Source of the DNA: Lentzea atacamensis
Lineage (GTDB): Bacteria > Actinomycetota > Actinomycetes > Mycobacteriales > Pseudonocardiaceae
DNA length: 64,000 bases
Direction of reading: 5' to 3'
Assembly (NCBI RefSeq): GCF_003269295.1
Contig: NZ_QLTT01000016.1
Coordinates: 1-64,000 of the forward strand
Shown here: positions 16,475-25,405 of the stretch, one piece after another
Position numbering within the stretch: the first letter of the stretch is position 1
Layout: each line of letters begins with the position of its first letter
Program-made: the position numbers and the translations under genes
Notes under the pieces: model-generated
What the model saw: the letters and a program-made list of their open reading frames with translations, nothing else
The model's database searches: none
Told to the model about the DNA's origin: nothing

Positions 16475-17508
16475 GCCGCACGTCCTGCTGTCGACACGTG
16501 CACGACCTGGCGGAAGTCATCAAGCAGCATTGAGACGGCGAGGGCAGCTTGGTGCGGGACCACTCCGTTCCCGAGGATTCGCAGGTGGTTGACCCGGAGC
16601 AGTGGAACCTCGGTGAGCCACCCTGCCGGAAGGCCCATGAGGTGCTCGACGAACGCCGGCGACAGCACCGGACCGCCGTGTGTGCCGGGCACGGTCGGGT
16701 GCGGAGTGGCCCGGCCTGTGACGTTCTCCCACCGGGTTACGACTTCGGAGAACGCGCGCCAGTTCGTGCGCGAGCGAGGCGGGGTGCTGGACGAGTTGCC
16801 CTGGACGACCGCGTTGACTTGGGCCTGGAGCCACGTGCTGTTCGCCGGCCCGTGGCAAGCGTCGCGTTGACGACGTCGTGCAGACTCACCTGGCGGCCGA
16901 GGGCACGGCGTCGAGCGGGATCGGCGGGCCCGCGGTTGTCGCCGTCGCGAGCTTGTGGTGTTGGAAACAGCGGGCCACGCGAGCAGGAACACGCGTTCGC
17001 GGCGGTGTGGCGCGCCGACGTCGGAGGCGCGAACGCTGCGCCAGATCGCGTCATACCGTGCTGCGGCCAGGTCTCCGAGAACGCGGTGGAGTCCGCCGTT
17101 CCTCCAGCGGAGTGCGGCGACGTTTTCCACGATGACGAACTGCGGTCGTAGTACGCGAATGCACGCCACGACGTCGATCCACACTCCACTGCGCGTTCCC
17201 TTCTGGATGCCCTTGCGTTGTCCAGCGGCGGATATTTCCTGGCAGGGGAACCCGACGGTGAGCACGTCGACCGGGTCGACCGCGGTCCAGTCGACGAGGC
17301 GAAGGTCGCCGAGGTTCGGCACGCCCGGCATGCGGGCGGCAAGGACCTCTTGAACCTGTGGGTCGAAGTCGGAGCACCACGCGATGTGACCACCGCCGAA
17401 GGCGGCGAGCACGCCGAGGTCCAAGCCGCCGTAGCCAGTGCAGAGCGAACCCAGCACCGGCCCTGCGCTGGACCTGACGGACAGGTCGGGTGCAGTGCGC
17501 GTGCTCAT
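16471..17508 (-). CDS. DNA (cytosine-5) methyltransferase
   Basis: A 345-aa C5 methylase. Motif I is SLCTGYGGLDLGV (about 21-33), motif IV is GFPCQEIS with catalytic Cys89, motif VI is VIVENVAALR and motif VIII is GAPHRRERVFLLA. The C-terminal motif X region (VNHLRILGNGVVPHQAALAV) is intact. It methylates cytosine in duplex DNA. No cognate restriction enzyme gene is adjacent, so it is probably a solitary methylase that protects the element from host restriction during transfer. It shares ATGA overlaps with both neighbours. Confidence 0.92.
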   Translation of the reverse strand: MSTRTAPDLSVRSSAGPVLGSLCTGYGGLDLGVLAAFGGGHIAWCSDFDPQVQEVLAARMPGVPNLGDLRLVDWTAVDPVDVLTVGFPCQEISAAGQRKGIQKGTRSGVWIDVVACIRVLRPQFVIVENVAALRWRNGGLHRVLGDLAAARYDAIWRSVRASDVGAPHRRERVFLLAWPAVSNTTSSRRRQPRARRSRSTPCPRPPGESARRRQRDACHGPANSTWLQAQVNAVVQGNSSSTPPRSRTNWRAFSEVVTRWENVTGRATPHPTVPGTHGGPVLSPAFVEHLMGLPAGWLTEVPLLRVNHLRILGNGVVPHQAALAVSMLLDDFRQVVHVSTAGRAA

Positions 17509-18389
17509 GCGGCACGCGCTTTAACGGCCGCTGAGCGGGACGGACGAAGTGGTGTGCGGAAGACGAGCACGTCTTCGTGCGCGATCAGGTGGAGGGGTAG
17601 ACCCGCCTCTCGCTGCTTGCGGAGGAAGTCGCGTTGGAAGAACGAACCGCGCGCGACGAAGTCCTGTTCGGCCACCCGTGCGAGCAGGGCAACGCACCGC
17701 TCCACCGGGATGAGGCCGGCGTTGCGTCCACACGTGAGGATCTGCGAGGGCAGGTCGATGAGCTCGGCGTGTTCGCGCCAAGGTCGGACCGTGATGGCGA
17801 TGTGCCCGCCTGGGCGCATGAACTCGGCGACCGCAGTGAGAATGCGGGTGAAGCCGCTGAGCAGACGGTGATGCCCGATGTTGGCCAGGTTGCCGCGGTC
17901 GAGCGTGCTGCCGTACTGGTGGAAGTACTTCTGAATGCCTTCACCCGGCGCCACCGCGACTCGGCCGTGCGTGGACGGGCCGTAGGGCGGTGAGGTCACG
18001 ACGAGCGCGCCTTGACCGCGCAGATCGGCGGGCAGCAACGTGGACAGCTGACGGGCATCGCCGTGGAAGACCTGGCCGTCGCGGTCGAAGCCTTGCTCGG
18101 CCGCGAGAGCGAGGTTGTTGTTGGCGACGGTGACCCAGTGCGGTTCGTACTCGACTCCCACGGCGCGCCGTCCAAGGTGGACGGCCTCTACGAGCGTGGT
18201 GCCGATGCCGCACATCGGGTCCAGCACGACGTCGCCCGGCTTTGTGTAGTGCGCGATGGCGTAACGCGCGACGTCGGGCAACATCTTCGCGGGATGGGCG
18301 GTCGACTCGCGGGTGTAGCGGTTCCTGCGCTGGGTCGAAGGCGAGGTCTGAGCCGTCGCCCACACCGACACCGGGAGTTCGCTGTTCAT
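17505..18389 (-). CDS. N4-cytosine/N6-adenine DNA methyltransferase
   Basis: A 294-aa amino-methyltransferase. The S-adenosylmethionine motif DPMCGIGTTLVEA is at residues 57-69 and catalytic motif IV TSPPYG is at 132-137. RYTRESTAHPAKMLP near the N-terminus is typical of the TSPPY/site-specific methylase group in actinobacterial elements. It ends in EDVLVFRTP. ATG 17508 of the next gene overlaps its stop. No restriction enzyme is nearby. Its co-operonic upstream neighbour appears to be a catalytically dead relative. Confidence 0.9.
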   Translation of the reverse strand: MNSELPVSVWATAQTSPSTQRRNRYTRESTAHPAKMLPDVARYAIAHYTKPGDVVLDPMCGIGTTLVEAVHLGRRAVGVEYEPHWVTVANNNLALAAEQGFDRDGQVFHGDARQLSTLLPADLRGQGALVVTSPPYGPSTHGRVAVAPGEGIQKYFHQYGSTLDRGNLANIGHHRLLSGFTRILTAVAEFMRPGGHIAITVRPWREHAELIDLPSQILTCGRNAGLIPVERCVALLARVAEQDFVARGSFFQRDFLRKQREAGLPLHLIAHEDVLVFRTPLRPSRSAAVKARAA

Positions 18390-19225
18390 CGGATGACCCC
18401 CGTTTCGATGACTGCTCGGGCGGGTGCGAGCGATCGAGCGGCGTGGTCGTGCGGCTGCACGAACACCAGCACGTCCGAGTGGATACGCAGGTGGGGCGCG
18501 GGAAGGCGGTGCACTGAGGCGCGGTGTTGTGCGCGACTGACCTTCTGGGTGCCGTCGACGTGGAACCGGCCGCAGTGGATCGGGACGTGCACGGCGACGA
18601 TGTGCTGGAGGTAGAGCAGATCGGCGTATTGGGCGCTGGTGACGAGCTGACCGGTGGGGTCTGTCAGTTCGCCGCCCGCCGCGTCGTTGTGAGTCAGCGC
18701 TACGAAGATGCCGCCAACCCGGAGAAGACGAGCCGCGGCCAGTGCGACCCGGTCGGCCACCTCGGCGACGGTCTGGTGAGGCGGCGCGCTGGTCACGACC
18801 AAGTCGGCGGACGCGGTCGGCTCCAGCTCCACATCGGACTGCGAGTTCGCCCGGCGGCCGAGATTGTTCGTGACGTCGATCGCTGCTGCGGTGGAGCTTG
18901 AGCTGGTCGGCCAGGGAAGGACGACGACTCGGTCGCGCGGACGGCTGAAGGCGCGGATCACCTTCTCGACGAGGTGTACCGGCCAGTCCTCATCGAGCGG
19001 AACCTGCGTAGGACCGCAAGCCCACACGGTCGCCGGCGTCGGACTGGTCGTAGGTGACGGCGAGCGCCTCGCCGGCCGGGCTGGGCTCACCCTGCTGATG
19101 TTGGGTGCCGTCGGGTAGGGCCTGCGGTTGTCGTCAACGCGGGCGGTGCGCGGTGCTGACGGCGGCCGTGTTCGAGGACGGCGAGCCGTCCCACCGGTGT
19201 TGGGTGAATCGTCTCGACGAGTCAC
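18386..19225 (-). CDS. Degenerate methylase-like protein
   Basis: A 279-aa protein whose second half parallels the amino-methylase downstream: TVWACGPTQ versus SVWATAQ, ADLVVTSAPPHQT in place of a TSPPY motif IV, a LRVGGIFVALTHND strand, and a matching end (HSDVLVFVQP versus HEDVLVFRTP). The SAM-binding DPxxGxGT is replaced by LPWPTSSSST, so it probably cannot methylate. The first 60 residues are Pro/Arg-rich and may include sequence upstream of the true start. It is the first gene of the operon and may act as a non-catalytic subunit or specificity partner. Confidence 0.7.
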   Translation of the reverse strand: MTRRDDSPNTGGTARRPRTRPPSAPRTARVDDNRRPYPTAPNISRVSPARPARRSPSPTTSPTPATVWACGPTQVPLDEDWPVHLVEKVIRAFSRPRDRVVVLPWPTSSSSTAAAIDVTNNLGRRANSQSDVELEPTASADLVVTSAPPHQTVAEVADRVALAAARLLRVGGIFVALTHNDAAGGELTDPTGQLVTSAQYADLLYLQHIVAVHVPIHCGRFHVDGTQKVSRAQHRASVHRLPAPHLRIHSDVLVFVQPHDHAARSLAPARAVIETGVIR

Positions 19226-19553
19226 GGACCCTCCAGATCGGGGATGTCACCTGATCGGCATGCGGTGATTGACACCCCTGAACTCCGAATGCAGATCCTG
19301 TTCGGGACGCGCGAATTCGAGCCGGTCTTGAGGCGGCCTGGACGGCAGTGACTGATCGGGTACCGGACAGGTACCGAGGCACTAATCTGCTGGTAGCGGA
19401 CGTGGGAGCCACGATGAGCGCACTCGACCGCCGTGGCTGCTGTGGCAGTCCTGAATGCAGTTGGTAAGAGTCACGTCATTGTCGGGTCAGTGTTTGGTGA
19501 TGGTCGGCGTGGCGTCCTGACGGAGCTGGATTTCCGCTTCGTCAGGAGTTCCG
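19226..19553. promoter_or_regulatory. Divergent promoter region with 11-bp-spaced GGTACCG repeats
   Basis: This 328-base gap separates the leftward methylase-integrase operon from the rightward conjugation operon. GGTACCG occurs at 19359-19365 and again at 19370-19376, exactly one helical turn apart. Each copy contains the GGTACC palindrome. This is a plausible operator for a regulator controlling both operons, for example the AbrB-like protein or the product of 19554-20420. No confident -10/-35 pair was assigned. Confidence 0.45.
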
Positions 19554-20420
19554 ATGCTTCCCAGAAATTGCCCTGGCATCACTGCCGACTCGATGCCGCT
19601 CGACGTCGTGCGCTCTGCCTTCACTTGGCTCACCACCGGCCCTCATCCGGTGTCCGTCGACGGGCGGCTGTTCGACGGGTTCCCAGATCGGTGGGTCCGG
19701 TTGGACGAAGTCCGTGACCTCCTGCTGCGCCGCACGTGTCCGCAGAACGTCCGCGATGCCGTGTGGACGCACCTCGTCCGGCTCGCTCGGACCGAAGGTG
19801 CCACGTGGACGGTCGCGTGCGCCGGCATCGCGTTGCCGGCGCTCCTCAACGTCGCTTCGAAGCTGACGGCTCGGTTTGCCGACGATCCGAGCGACATCCA
19901 CAGCTCGGTGCTCACCGGGTTCCTCACCGAACTGGCCGCAGTCGACCTCAGCCGTCCGCGCATCATGGTGCGGCTGCGCTGGGCCGCCTATCGAGCTGGA
20001 CACGCAGCTCTCCGGGAAGCACTGGACACCCCAGTTCCGTCAGCCGGTTCGTTCACCTCGGCATCTCCACCAGCGCCGTGGGGGCACCCGGACTTCGTTC
20101 TCGCCCGTGCCGTCGAAGCCGGTGCGATCTCGTCCAGCGAAGCCGACCTCATCGGCTTGACCAGACTGGAGAAGGTGTCGCTGGCCGCGGTCGCCGAGCA
20201 GCGCGGCGCGAGCTACGAGGCCACGAAGAAGGCGCGCCAACGTGCTGAACGACGCCTCGTCCTTTACCTGCGCGATGACGTCGACACGGTGTCCCCGAAC
20301 ACCTCCGGATCCGGAGTTCAGGGGTGCGAGAGGCAGCCGGACGCCTCCACGCACACCAGTTCGCCCGACGTGCCCGCGCCGCCGTCGAGCACGACTCCGG
20401 AGGTGCCGCGATGCGCTTGA
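19554..20420 (+). CDS. Regulator-like protein with sigma-region-4-like helix-turn-helix
   Basis: A 288-aa soluble protein that opens the conjugation operon. Near residues 195-245, EADLIGLTRLEKVSLAAVAE followed by GASYEATKKARQRAERRL resembles a sigma70 region 4 or related helix-turn-helix. Earlier parts are helical (VRDAVWTHLVRLARTEGATW). The tail is Thr/Pro/Ser-rich. Its 3' end overlaps the next gene by ten bases. It may control the operon or read an ICE signal; a DNA-binding role is inferred from the HTH-like segment only. Confidence 0.6.
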   Translation: MLPRNCPGITADSMPLDVVRSAFTWLTTGPHPVSVDGRLFDGFPDRWVRLDEVRDLLLRRTCPQNVRDAVWTHLVRLARTEGATWTVACAGIALPALLNVASKLTARFADDPSDIHSSVLTGFLTELAAVDLSRPRIMVRLRWAAYRAGHAALREALDTPVPSAGSFTSASPPAPWGHPDFVLARAVEAGAISSSEADLIGLTRLEKVSLAAVAEQRGASYEATKKARQRAERRLVLYLRDDVDTVSPNTSGSGVQGCERQPDASTHTSSPDVPAPPSSTTPEVPRCA

Positions 20421-20770
20421 TTCGTTCGTTCCGCAACAGCAGCCGGGTTCTTGTTCTCACTGAGCTGGTGGTCGTCGCGCTGCTGGTCGCCACCTCGACC
20501 GCGTCTGCGCAACCTGTGCACGTAGTTGCGCTCGCGTCCACCCTGGACGAAGTCCTCACCAACATCCGCAACTGGATCATCGGCATCGCGGCCGCTGTCG
20601 CCACCGTGTGCTTCTCGATCGGCGGGCTGCGGCTCCTCATCAACGGGTCTGAACCCGGCGAGGTCGACAAGGCGAAGGCCTCGTTCAAAGCCGGTGGAGT
20701 CGGCTTCGCCATCGCGATGCTCGCACCGTTGCTCGTCGCGATCCTCAAGACGTTGGTCGGAGACCGGTGA
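20411..20770 (+). CDS. TrbC/VirB2-like pilin or small T4SS membrane protein
   Basis: A 119-aa protein with an N-terminal signal/transmembrane segment (VLVLTELVVVALLVATSTASA), a mature part with two hydrophobic helices (WIIGIAAAVATVCFSIGGLR and GVGFAIAMLAPLLVAILKTL) and a short polar turn between them. Size and topology fit VirB2/TrbC pilins, and its position is just ahead of the VirB6-like, PrgI and VirB4 genes. It overlaps both flanking genes. Confidence 0.75.
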   Translation: MRLIRSFRNSSRVLVLTELVVVALLVATSTASAQPVHVVALASTLDEVLTNIRNWIIGIAAAVATVCFSIGGLRLLINGSEPGEVDKAKASFKAGGVGFAIAMLAPLLVAILKTLVGDR

Positions 20771-22593
20771 TGAACACGGTCTCCACGGCCACACGTCCTT
20801 CGACGACTAAGCGGCGGCTCGCGTGGGTGGTGCTCAGTGCCCTCGCCGCGATTCTCAGCGTCGGAGTCACCCCGGCTGCTGCGGAACCGCAGCCGACGAA
20901 CCCGACCACGACGACCAGTCCGCCGACGACCTCTGCGCCACGTCCGTCGACGCCACCTTCTCGTGAGACAGACGAGTGCGGGATCACCGACGTCGGTGCG
21001 TGCGTGTCGGAAGGCATCACGAGCTTCTTCTCGGCGTTGGTCGTTGGCGCACTCAACCCGCTGCTGCAGACGGTCGGCGAGACGTTGCTGGCGACGCCTC
21101 GACTGGACCAGGTCCCCCAAATCGCGGAGTTGTGGGAGTCGTCCCGCGGGATCGCTGTCGCGAGCTACGCGCTGCTCATCACAGTGGCCGGGCTGGTCCT
21201 GATGACGTACCAGACGTTGCAGACGCGCACCACCATCCGTGAGACAGCGCCCCGCATCGTCGTCGGCTTTCTGGCCGCGAACCTGTCGTTGCTCCTCGCG
21301 GGGCGAGCTGTCGAGTTCGCCAACGCGCTGTCGTACGCACTTGTCGCCGACGGTGTGGAGCCGAACGCCGCCGCCCAGCAGCTCGCCGGGATGTTCGCCA
21401 ACACCGTGACGAGCGCGGCAACCGGCGGCAGCATCTTCAACCTGCTCATCAGCCTCGGCATCGTCGTTCTCCTGGTGGCGTTGCTCGGTACCTATGCCGT
21501 CCGGGTCGCGGTAACCGCGGCACTTGTCGCGGGTGCGCCCCTGTTCCTCGTCTTGCACGGACTGCAGCAGACCGAAGGGATCGCGCGATGGTGGTGGCGC
21601 GCGTTCGGCGGCGTGCTCGCAATCCAGGTGGGACAGTCGCTCGTCCTCATCGTCGGGTTGCGCGTGATCCTGTCCGACGGGGGCTTCACCATCTTCGGTC
21701 CCACTCAGGACAACGTCCTGAACCTCATCGTCACCGGCGCTCTGCTGTGGATCCTGGTCAAAATCCCGACCTGGGTTATGCAGCGTGTGCAGCTCGGCGG
21801 TGGTCGTAGTTTCCTCGGTTCGCTGATCCGTGGCTTCATCGCCTACAAGACCTTCGGCCTCATCCGCGTTGGAGGCACCAGGAGCACGCCAGCACCTGGC
21901 GCTCGTGCGAACCAGCCACCGACAGGATCGCCCGACCCGTACTCGAACGTGAAGGCGGATGGGTCGGGCCAGTACATGCTCCCGTTGCCAGGACTGAGAC
22001 GACGTCCCAAGACCGCTTCGGTACCTCCCGCTCCTCGGACCGGAGGATCGCGGAAACCGCAGGGGCGACAACTCGCCCTTCCGTTCGACAAGGGATGGCC
22101 TTCGGACCGGCCAGTGCTGACCCGCAGTGGCCAGTACCGGCTTCCCATCGACGTTCCTCGGGTTACTCCGAGCAGTCCGCCGACGCCAGCGAGCCCGGCA
22201 CCCGCGCCTCGCCGTGACCTCGGCAAGCAGCTTGAGCTCCCGTTCGACCCGTACCGAGGTGTACGGCCGACACGTCATGGTCAGTACGTACTGCCGCTGG
22301 ATGTTGCGCGCGTTCCGAAGCCACCGGTACCTCCAGCGCCCAAGCAGGCCCGACGGACTACCAGCCGCGTGCGTCAGCCGGAACTTCCCTTCGACCCGTT
22401 CGCTGGATCTCGCCCGCAGCGTGATGGTCAGTACGCGTTGCCACTTGAAGGTGTGGCGCGCGTTGCGCATCCGCCGATGCCAAAACCGACGCCGCCGGCG
22501 CGCCGACCGCGGTCACGTCAGCTTCGGCTCCCGCTCGACCTGCCTGCCAGCGCACCGCGAGGCACCAGGCCGACCACGGGCGGTGCGTCATGA
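20770..22593 (+). CDS. VirB6/TrbL-like membrane protein with C-terminal repeats
   Basis: A 607-aa inner-membrane component of the conjugative T4SS. There is an N-terminal signal-like helix, a Pro/Thr-rich linker, then at least five to six hydrophobic helices between about residues 85 and 350 (for example VASYALLITVAGLVLMTYQT, IVVGFLAANLSLLLAGRAVE and LISLGIVVLLVALLGTYAV). The last 210 residues are cytosolic and built of four repeats. ATG 20770 overlaps the previous stop by one base; GTG 20767 is an alternative start. Within the operon it precedes PrgI and VirB4 as expected for the channel platform. Confidence 0.8.
   Translation: MNTVSTATRPSTTKRRLAWVVLSALAAILSVGVTPAAAEPQPTNPTTTTSPPTTSAPRPSTPPSRETDECGITDVGACVSEGITSFFSALVVGALNPLLQTVGETLLATPRLDQVPQIAELWESSRGIAVASYALLITVAGLVLMTYQTLQTRTTIRETAPRIVVGFLAANLSLLLAGRAVEFANALSYALVADGVEPNAAAQQLAGMFANTVTSAATGGSIFNLLISLGIVVLLVALLGTYAVRVAVTAALVAGAPLFLVLHGLQQTEGIARWWWRAFGGVLAIQVGQSLVLIVGLRVILSDGGFTIFGPTQDNVLNLIVTGALLWILVKIPTWVMQRVQLGGGRSFLGSLIRGFIAYKTFGLIRVGGTRSTPAPGARANQPPTGSPDPYSNVKADGSGQYMLPLPGLRRRPKTASVPPAPRTGGSRKPQGRQLALPFDKGWPSDRPVLTRSGQYRLPIDVPRVTPSSPPTPASPAPAPRRDLGKQLELPFDPYRGVRPTRHGQYVLPLDVARVPKPPVPPAPKQARRTTSRVRQPELPFDPFAGSRPQRDGQYALPLEGVARVAHPPMPKPTPPARRPRSRQLRLPLDLPASAPRGTRPTTGGAS
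21967..22560 (+). repeat. Four 49-54-residue tail repeats (GQYxLPL ... LPFD) in the VirB6-like gene
   Basis: GQY codons begin at 21967, 22129, 22279 and 22426, giving periods of 54, 50 and 49 residues. Each unit reads GQYxLPL, then VxRV (in the last three), a Pro-rich linker, RQLxLPFD or KQLELPFD, and RPxxxGQY. A partial last unit ends in RQLRLPLDLP. The coding repeats are diverged at DNA level, so they are selected as protein motifs. Confidence 0.85.
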
Positions 22594-23618
22594 CGCGGCC
22601 CGTACGAATTCCCGCTGACGTCGATCGGCCTGACCGCATCTTGTTCGGCCTCACAGGACACCAGCTCGCGCTCCTCACGACGACCGGCGTGATCCTCTAC
22701 GTCCTGTGGGCGCTTACCCAGCGGATCGTTCCTCTGTTGGTGTTCTTGGTTCTCGCACTCCCGGTCGCGGCGATTGCGGTCGTGCTCGCTCTTGGCCAGC
22801 GCGACGGCGTCTCTCTGGACCGCCTGCTCTGGGCCGCGTTCCGGCAGCGCTTGACGCCGCGAAGGCATGTCGCGGCGCCAGAGGACGTCTCGTCCACACC
22901 AGACTGGATTACCGCCAGCGTGGAGTCCGGCGCCGAACCCGAGCACGCGTCGTCTCAGTTGCGATTGCCTGTGGAGGACGTGATGCCGACCGGCGTGGTG
23001 GACCTCGGCACGGATGGCTTGGCGCTCGTAGCCGTGGCCAGCACCGTCAACTTCGCTCTCCGAACCCCGATGGAACAACAGGCCGTCGTCTCGAGCTTCG
23101 GCAGGTACCTGCATTCGCTCACCGGCCCCGTCCAGGTGCTGGTCCGCGCGCACCGGCTGGACTTGACCGACCAAATCGCCGAACTGCGCGACACCGCCGG
23201 CGGACTGTCGCACCCGGCGCTGGAGCGGGCGGCTCGCGAGCACGCTGACTTTCTCGAACAACTGGGTGCCGGAACAGAGTTGTTGCGCCGACAGGTCCTG
23301 CTGGTGCTGCGGGAGCCGTTCGGTATCGCTCAGGAAACCAAGCGCGCGTTGCCGATTCTCCGCCGCCGCGGAGGTGGGCAGGTTGGGGATGGCACGCGGC
23401 GAGCTGCCGAAGCACGGTTGGTCCGGCGGCTGAGCGACGCGATCGAACTCTTCACGAGCGCCGGCGTCGTCATCACTCCGCTGGACGCGGGCCAGGCGAC
23501 CGCAGTGCTGGCGGCGGCGTGCAACCCCGACACCCTCCTTCCGCCCTCCGCCGGACTTGCCAACGCCTGCGAGGTCATCACGACCGCGTCCGACTACGAC
23601 TGGGAGCAGGCGCGATGA
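22590..23618 (+). CDS. PrgI/SCO6880-like T4SS protein
   Basis: A 342-aa protein. The N-terminal part, with VRIPADVDRPDRILFGLTGHQ followed by two adjacent hydrophobic helices (LALLTTTGVILYVLWALT and VPLLVFLVLALPVAAIAVVL), is the PrgI (VirB3-like) domain of Gram-positive conjugation systems. The remaining 200 residues are soluble and resemble the N-terminal part of SCO6880-like proteins that work with VirB4. It overlaps the VirB6-like and VirB4 genes by ATGA on both sides. Confidence 0.85.
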   Translation: MTRPVRIPADVDRPDRILFGLTGHQLALLTTTGVILYVLWALTQRIVPLLVFLVLALPVAAIAVVLALGQRDGVSLDRLLWAAFRQRLTPRRHVAAPEDVSSTPDWITASVESGAEPEHASSQLRLPVEDVMPTGVVDLGTDGLALVAVASTVNFALRTPMEQQAVVSSFGRYLHSLTGPVQVLVRAHRLDLTDQIAELRDTAGGLSHPALERAAREHADFLEQLGAGTELLRRQVLLVLREPFGIAQETKRALPILRRRGGGQVGDGTRRAAEARLVRRLSDAIELFTSAGVVITPLDAGQATAVLAAACNPDTLLPPSAGLANACEVITTASDYDWEQAR

Positions 23619-25405
23619 CCAACACGATCATTCCGGACGCCATCTCCGTGGGCACGAGGCACCTGGAGCTCGGCGACGAATGGGTGGCGAGCTTCGCCGT
23701 GACGGGTTTCCCCCGCGAGGTCTACCCGGGCTGGCTTTCCCCGCTGCTGAACTATCCCGGCCGGTTGGACGTCTCATTGCACATCGACCCGGTCGACCCG
23801 GCGACATCGGCGGTCCGGCTGAAGAAGCAGCTGGCGCGCCTGGAGTCCGGGCGCCGACACGATGCCGAGCACGGTCGCCTTCCGGACCCGCAGGCCGATA
23901 TCGCGACAGCAGACGCACACGATCTGTCCGACCGCGTGGCTCGCGGCGAAGGCAAGCTCTACCGAGTCGGCCTGTACCTCACCATCCACGCCGGTGGTGA
24001 GCAGGAACTGGCGGACGAGGTGGCCGCGCTCCGGTCGTTGTGCGCGAGTCTGCTGCTCGACGCCAAGCACACGACGTACCGGAGCCTTCAGGGCTGGGTG
24101 TCCACGCTGCCGCTGGGCATGGACTTGATCGGGATGCGCCGCACCTTCGACACCAGCGCGCTCAGCGCTGCCTTCCCGTTCACCTCACCGGACCTGCCGG
24201 CACCCGACCCGACGAGCGTCGCAGCGCCGTCGGGAGTGCTGTACGGCTACAACATCGGCTCGCAGGGCCTGGTGCACTGGGACCGCTTCGGCGCCGGGAT
24301 GCACAACCACAACTCCGTGATCCTCGGTCGGTCCGGTGCGGGGAAGTCCTACCTGGTCAAGCTCGAACTGCTCAGATCGCTCTACCGCGGTATCGAGGTC
24401 GCGGTCATCGACCCCGAGGACGAGTACGTCCGGCTTGCCACCGCGGTCAGTGGCGTCCAAGTGCGGCTCGGCGCGGACAACATGCGCCTCAACCCGTTCG
24501 ACCTGCCGGTCCACACGCGAGCTGACGGACACCGTTCTGCGCCGCGCGACGCGCTCCAGCGACGTGCTCTGTTCCTGCACACAGTGATCGCCGTCCTCAT
24601 CGGACGTGAACCTGACGCAGCAGAACGAGCGGTTCTCGACCAGGCCATCGCCGCCGCGTACGAGTCGGTCGGCATCACCGCCGACGCTCGAACGTGGTCT
24701 CGGCCGGTTCCCACCCTGCGCACGCTTCGGGAGGTTCTCGACGGCTACGGGGACAAGACGGCGACGAATCTCGCCGCCCAGCTCCGTCCGTACGTCGACG
24801 GCGCCTTCAGCAAGCTCTTCGACGGCCAGACCACCACACATCCAGAAGGCCACCTGATCGTGTTCAGCCTTCGCGACCTTCCGGACGAGCTGAAGAGCGT
24901 CGGCACGGTGCTGACGCTGGACGCGGTGTGGAGGTGCATCACCAACCCGGCGATCCGCCGGCGACGGCTCGTCGTCGTGGACGAGGCGTGGTGGCTGATC
25001 AAGGAGCCTGCGGGGGCGGCCTTCCTGTTCAAGACCTCGAAGGTCGGCCGGAAGAACAACGCGGGTCTCACCGTGATCACTCAGGACGCGCTGGACGTTC
25101 TCGGTAACGAGATCGGTCAGGCGGTAGTCGCGAACGCCGAGACGCAGATCCTGCTGCGGCAGGCACCCCAGGCGATCGAGAAGCTCGCCCAGCTCTTCCA
25201 CCTCTCGGAAGGCGAGCAGGAGTTCCTCCTGTCCGCCGACCAAGGCCAGGGGCTGTTGTCCACCGGAACGCAGCGCGTCGCGTTCCACAGCATCGCGTCC
25301 CCGGCCGAACACGAGTTGATCACCACCAATCCGGCAGAACTGCAGGACGAGCTCGACGACGCGGAAGCGGCGTATGTCGACATCGACGACGCCGAGGCAG
25401 CGTGA
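23615..25405 (+). CDS. VirB4-family T4SS ATPase
   Basis: A 596-aa ATPase powering the conjugative channel. The N-terminal CagE/VirB4 region covers about residues 1-200. YGYNIGSQGLVHWDRFG precedes Walker A GRSGAGKSYLVK (about 238-249). Walker B is RLVVVDEAWWLI (about 451-462). QDALDVLGNEIGQAVVANA and QILLRQAPQA are the conserved C-terminal arginine-finger and hexamer regions. The acidic tail (DDAEAAYVDIDDAEAA) is unusual and may bind a partner. Overlaps fix its place between PrgI and VirD4. Confidence 0.93.
   Translation: MTNTIIPDAISVGTRHLELGDEWVASFAVTGFPREVYPGWLSPLLNYPGRLDVSLHIDPVDPATSAVRLKKQLARLESGRRHDAEHGRLPDPQADIATADAHDLSDRVARGEGKLYRVGLYLTIHAGGEQELADEVAALRSLCASLLLDAKHTTYRSLQGWVSTLPLGMDLIGMRRTFDTSALSAAFPFTSPDLPAPDPTSVAAPSGVLYGYNIGSQGLVHWDRFGAGMHNHNSVILGRSGAGKSYLVKLELLRSLYRGIEVAVIDPEDEYVRLATAVSGVQVRLGADNMRLNPFDLPVHTRADGHRSAPRDALQRRALFLHTVIAVLIGREPDAAERAVLDQAIAAAYESVGITADARTWSRPVPTLRTLREVLDGYGDKTATNLAAQLRPYVDGAFSKLFDGQTTTHPEGHLIVFSLRDLPDELKSVGTVLTLDAVWRCITNPAIRRRRLVVVDEAWWLIKEPAGAAFLFKTSKVGRKNNAGLTVITQDALDVLGNEIGQAVVANAETQILLRQAPQAIEKLAQLFHLSEGEQEFLLSADQGQGLLSTGTQRVAFHSIASPAEHELITTNPAELQDELDDAEAAYVDIDDAEAA

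Noticed and set aside
16471..18389. Complete restriction-modification or BREX-type system
   Set aside because: Two methylases are present but no restriction endonuclease, PglX/PglZ or BrxC-like gene is adjacent.
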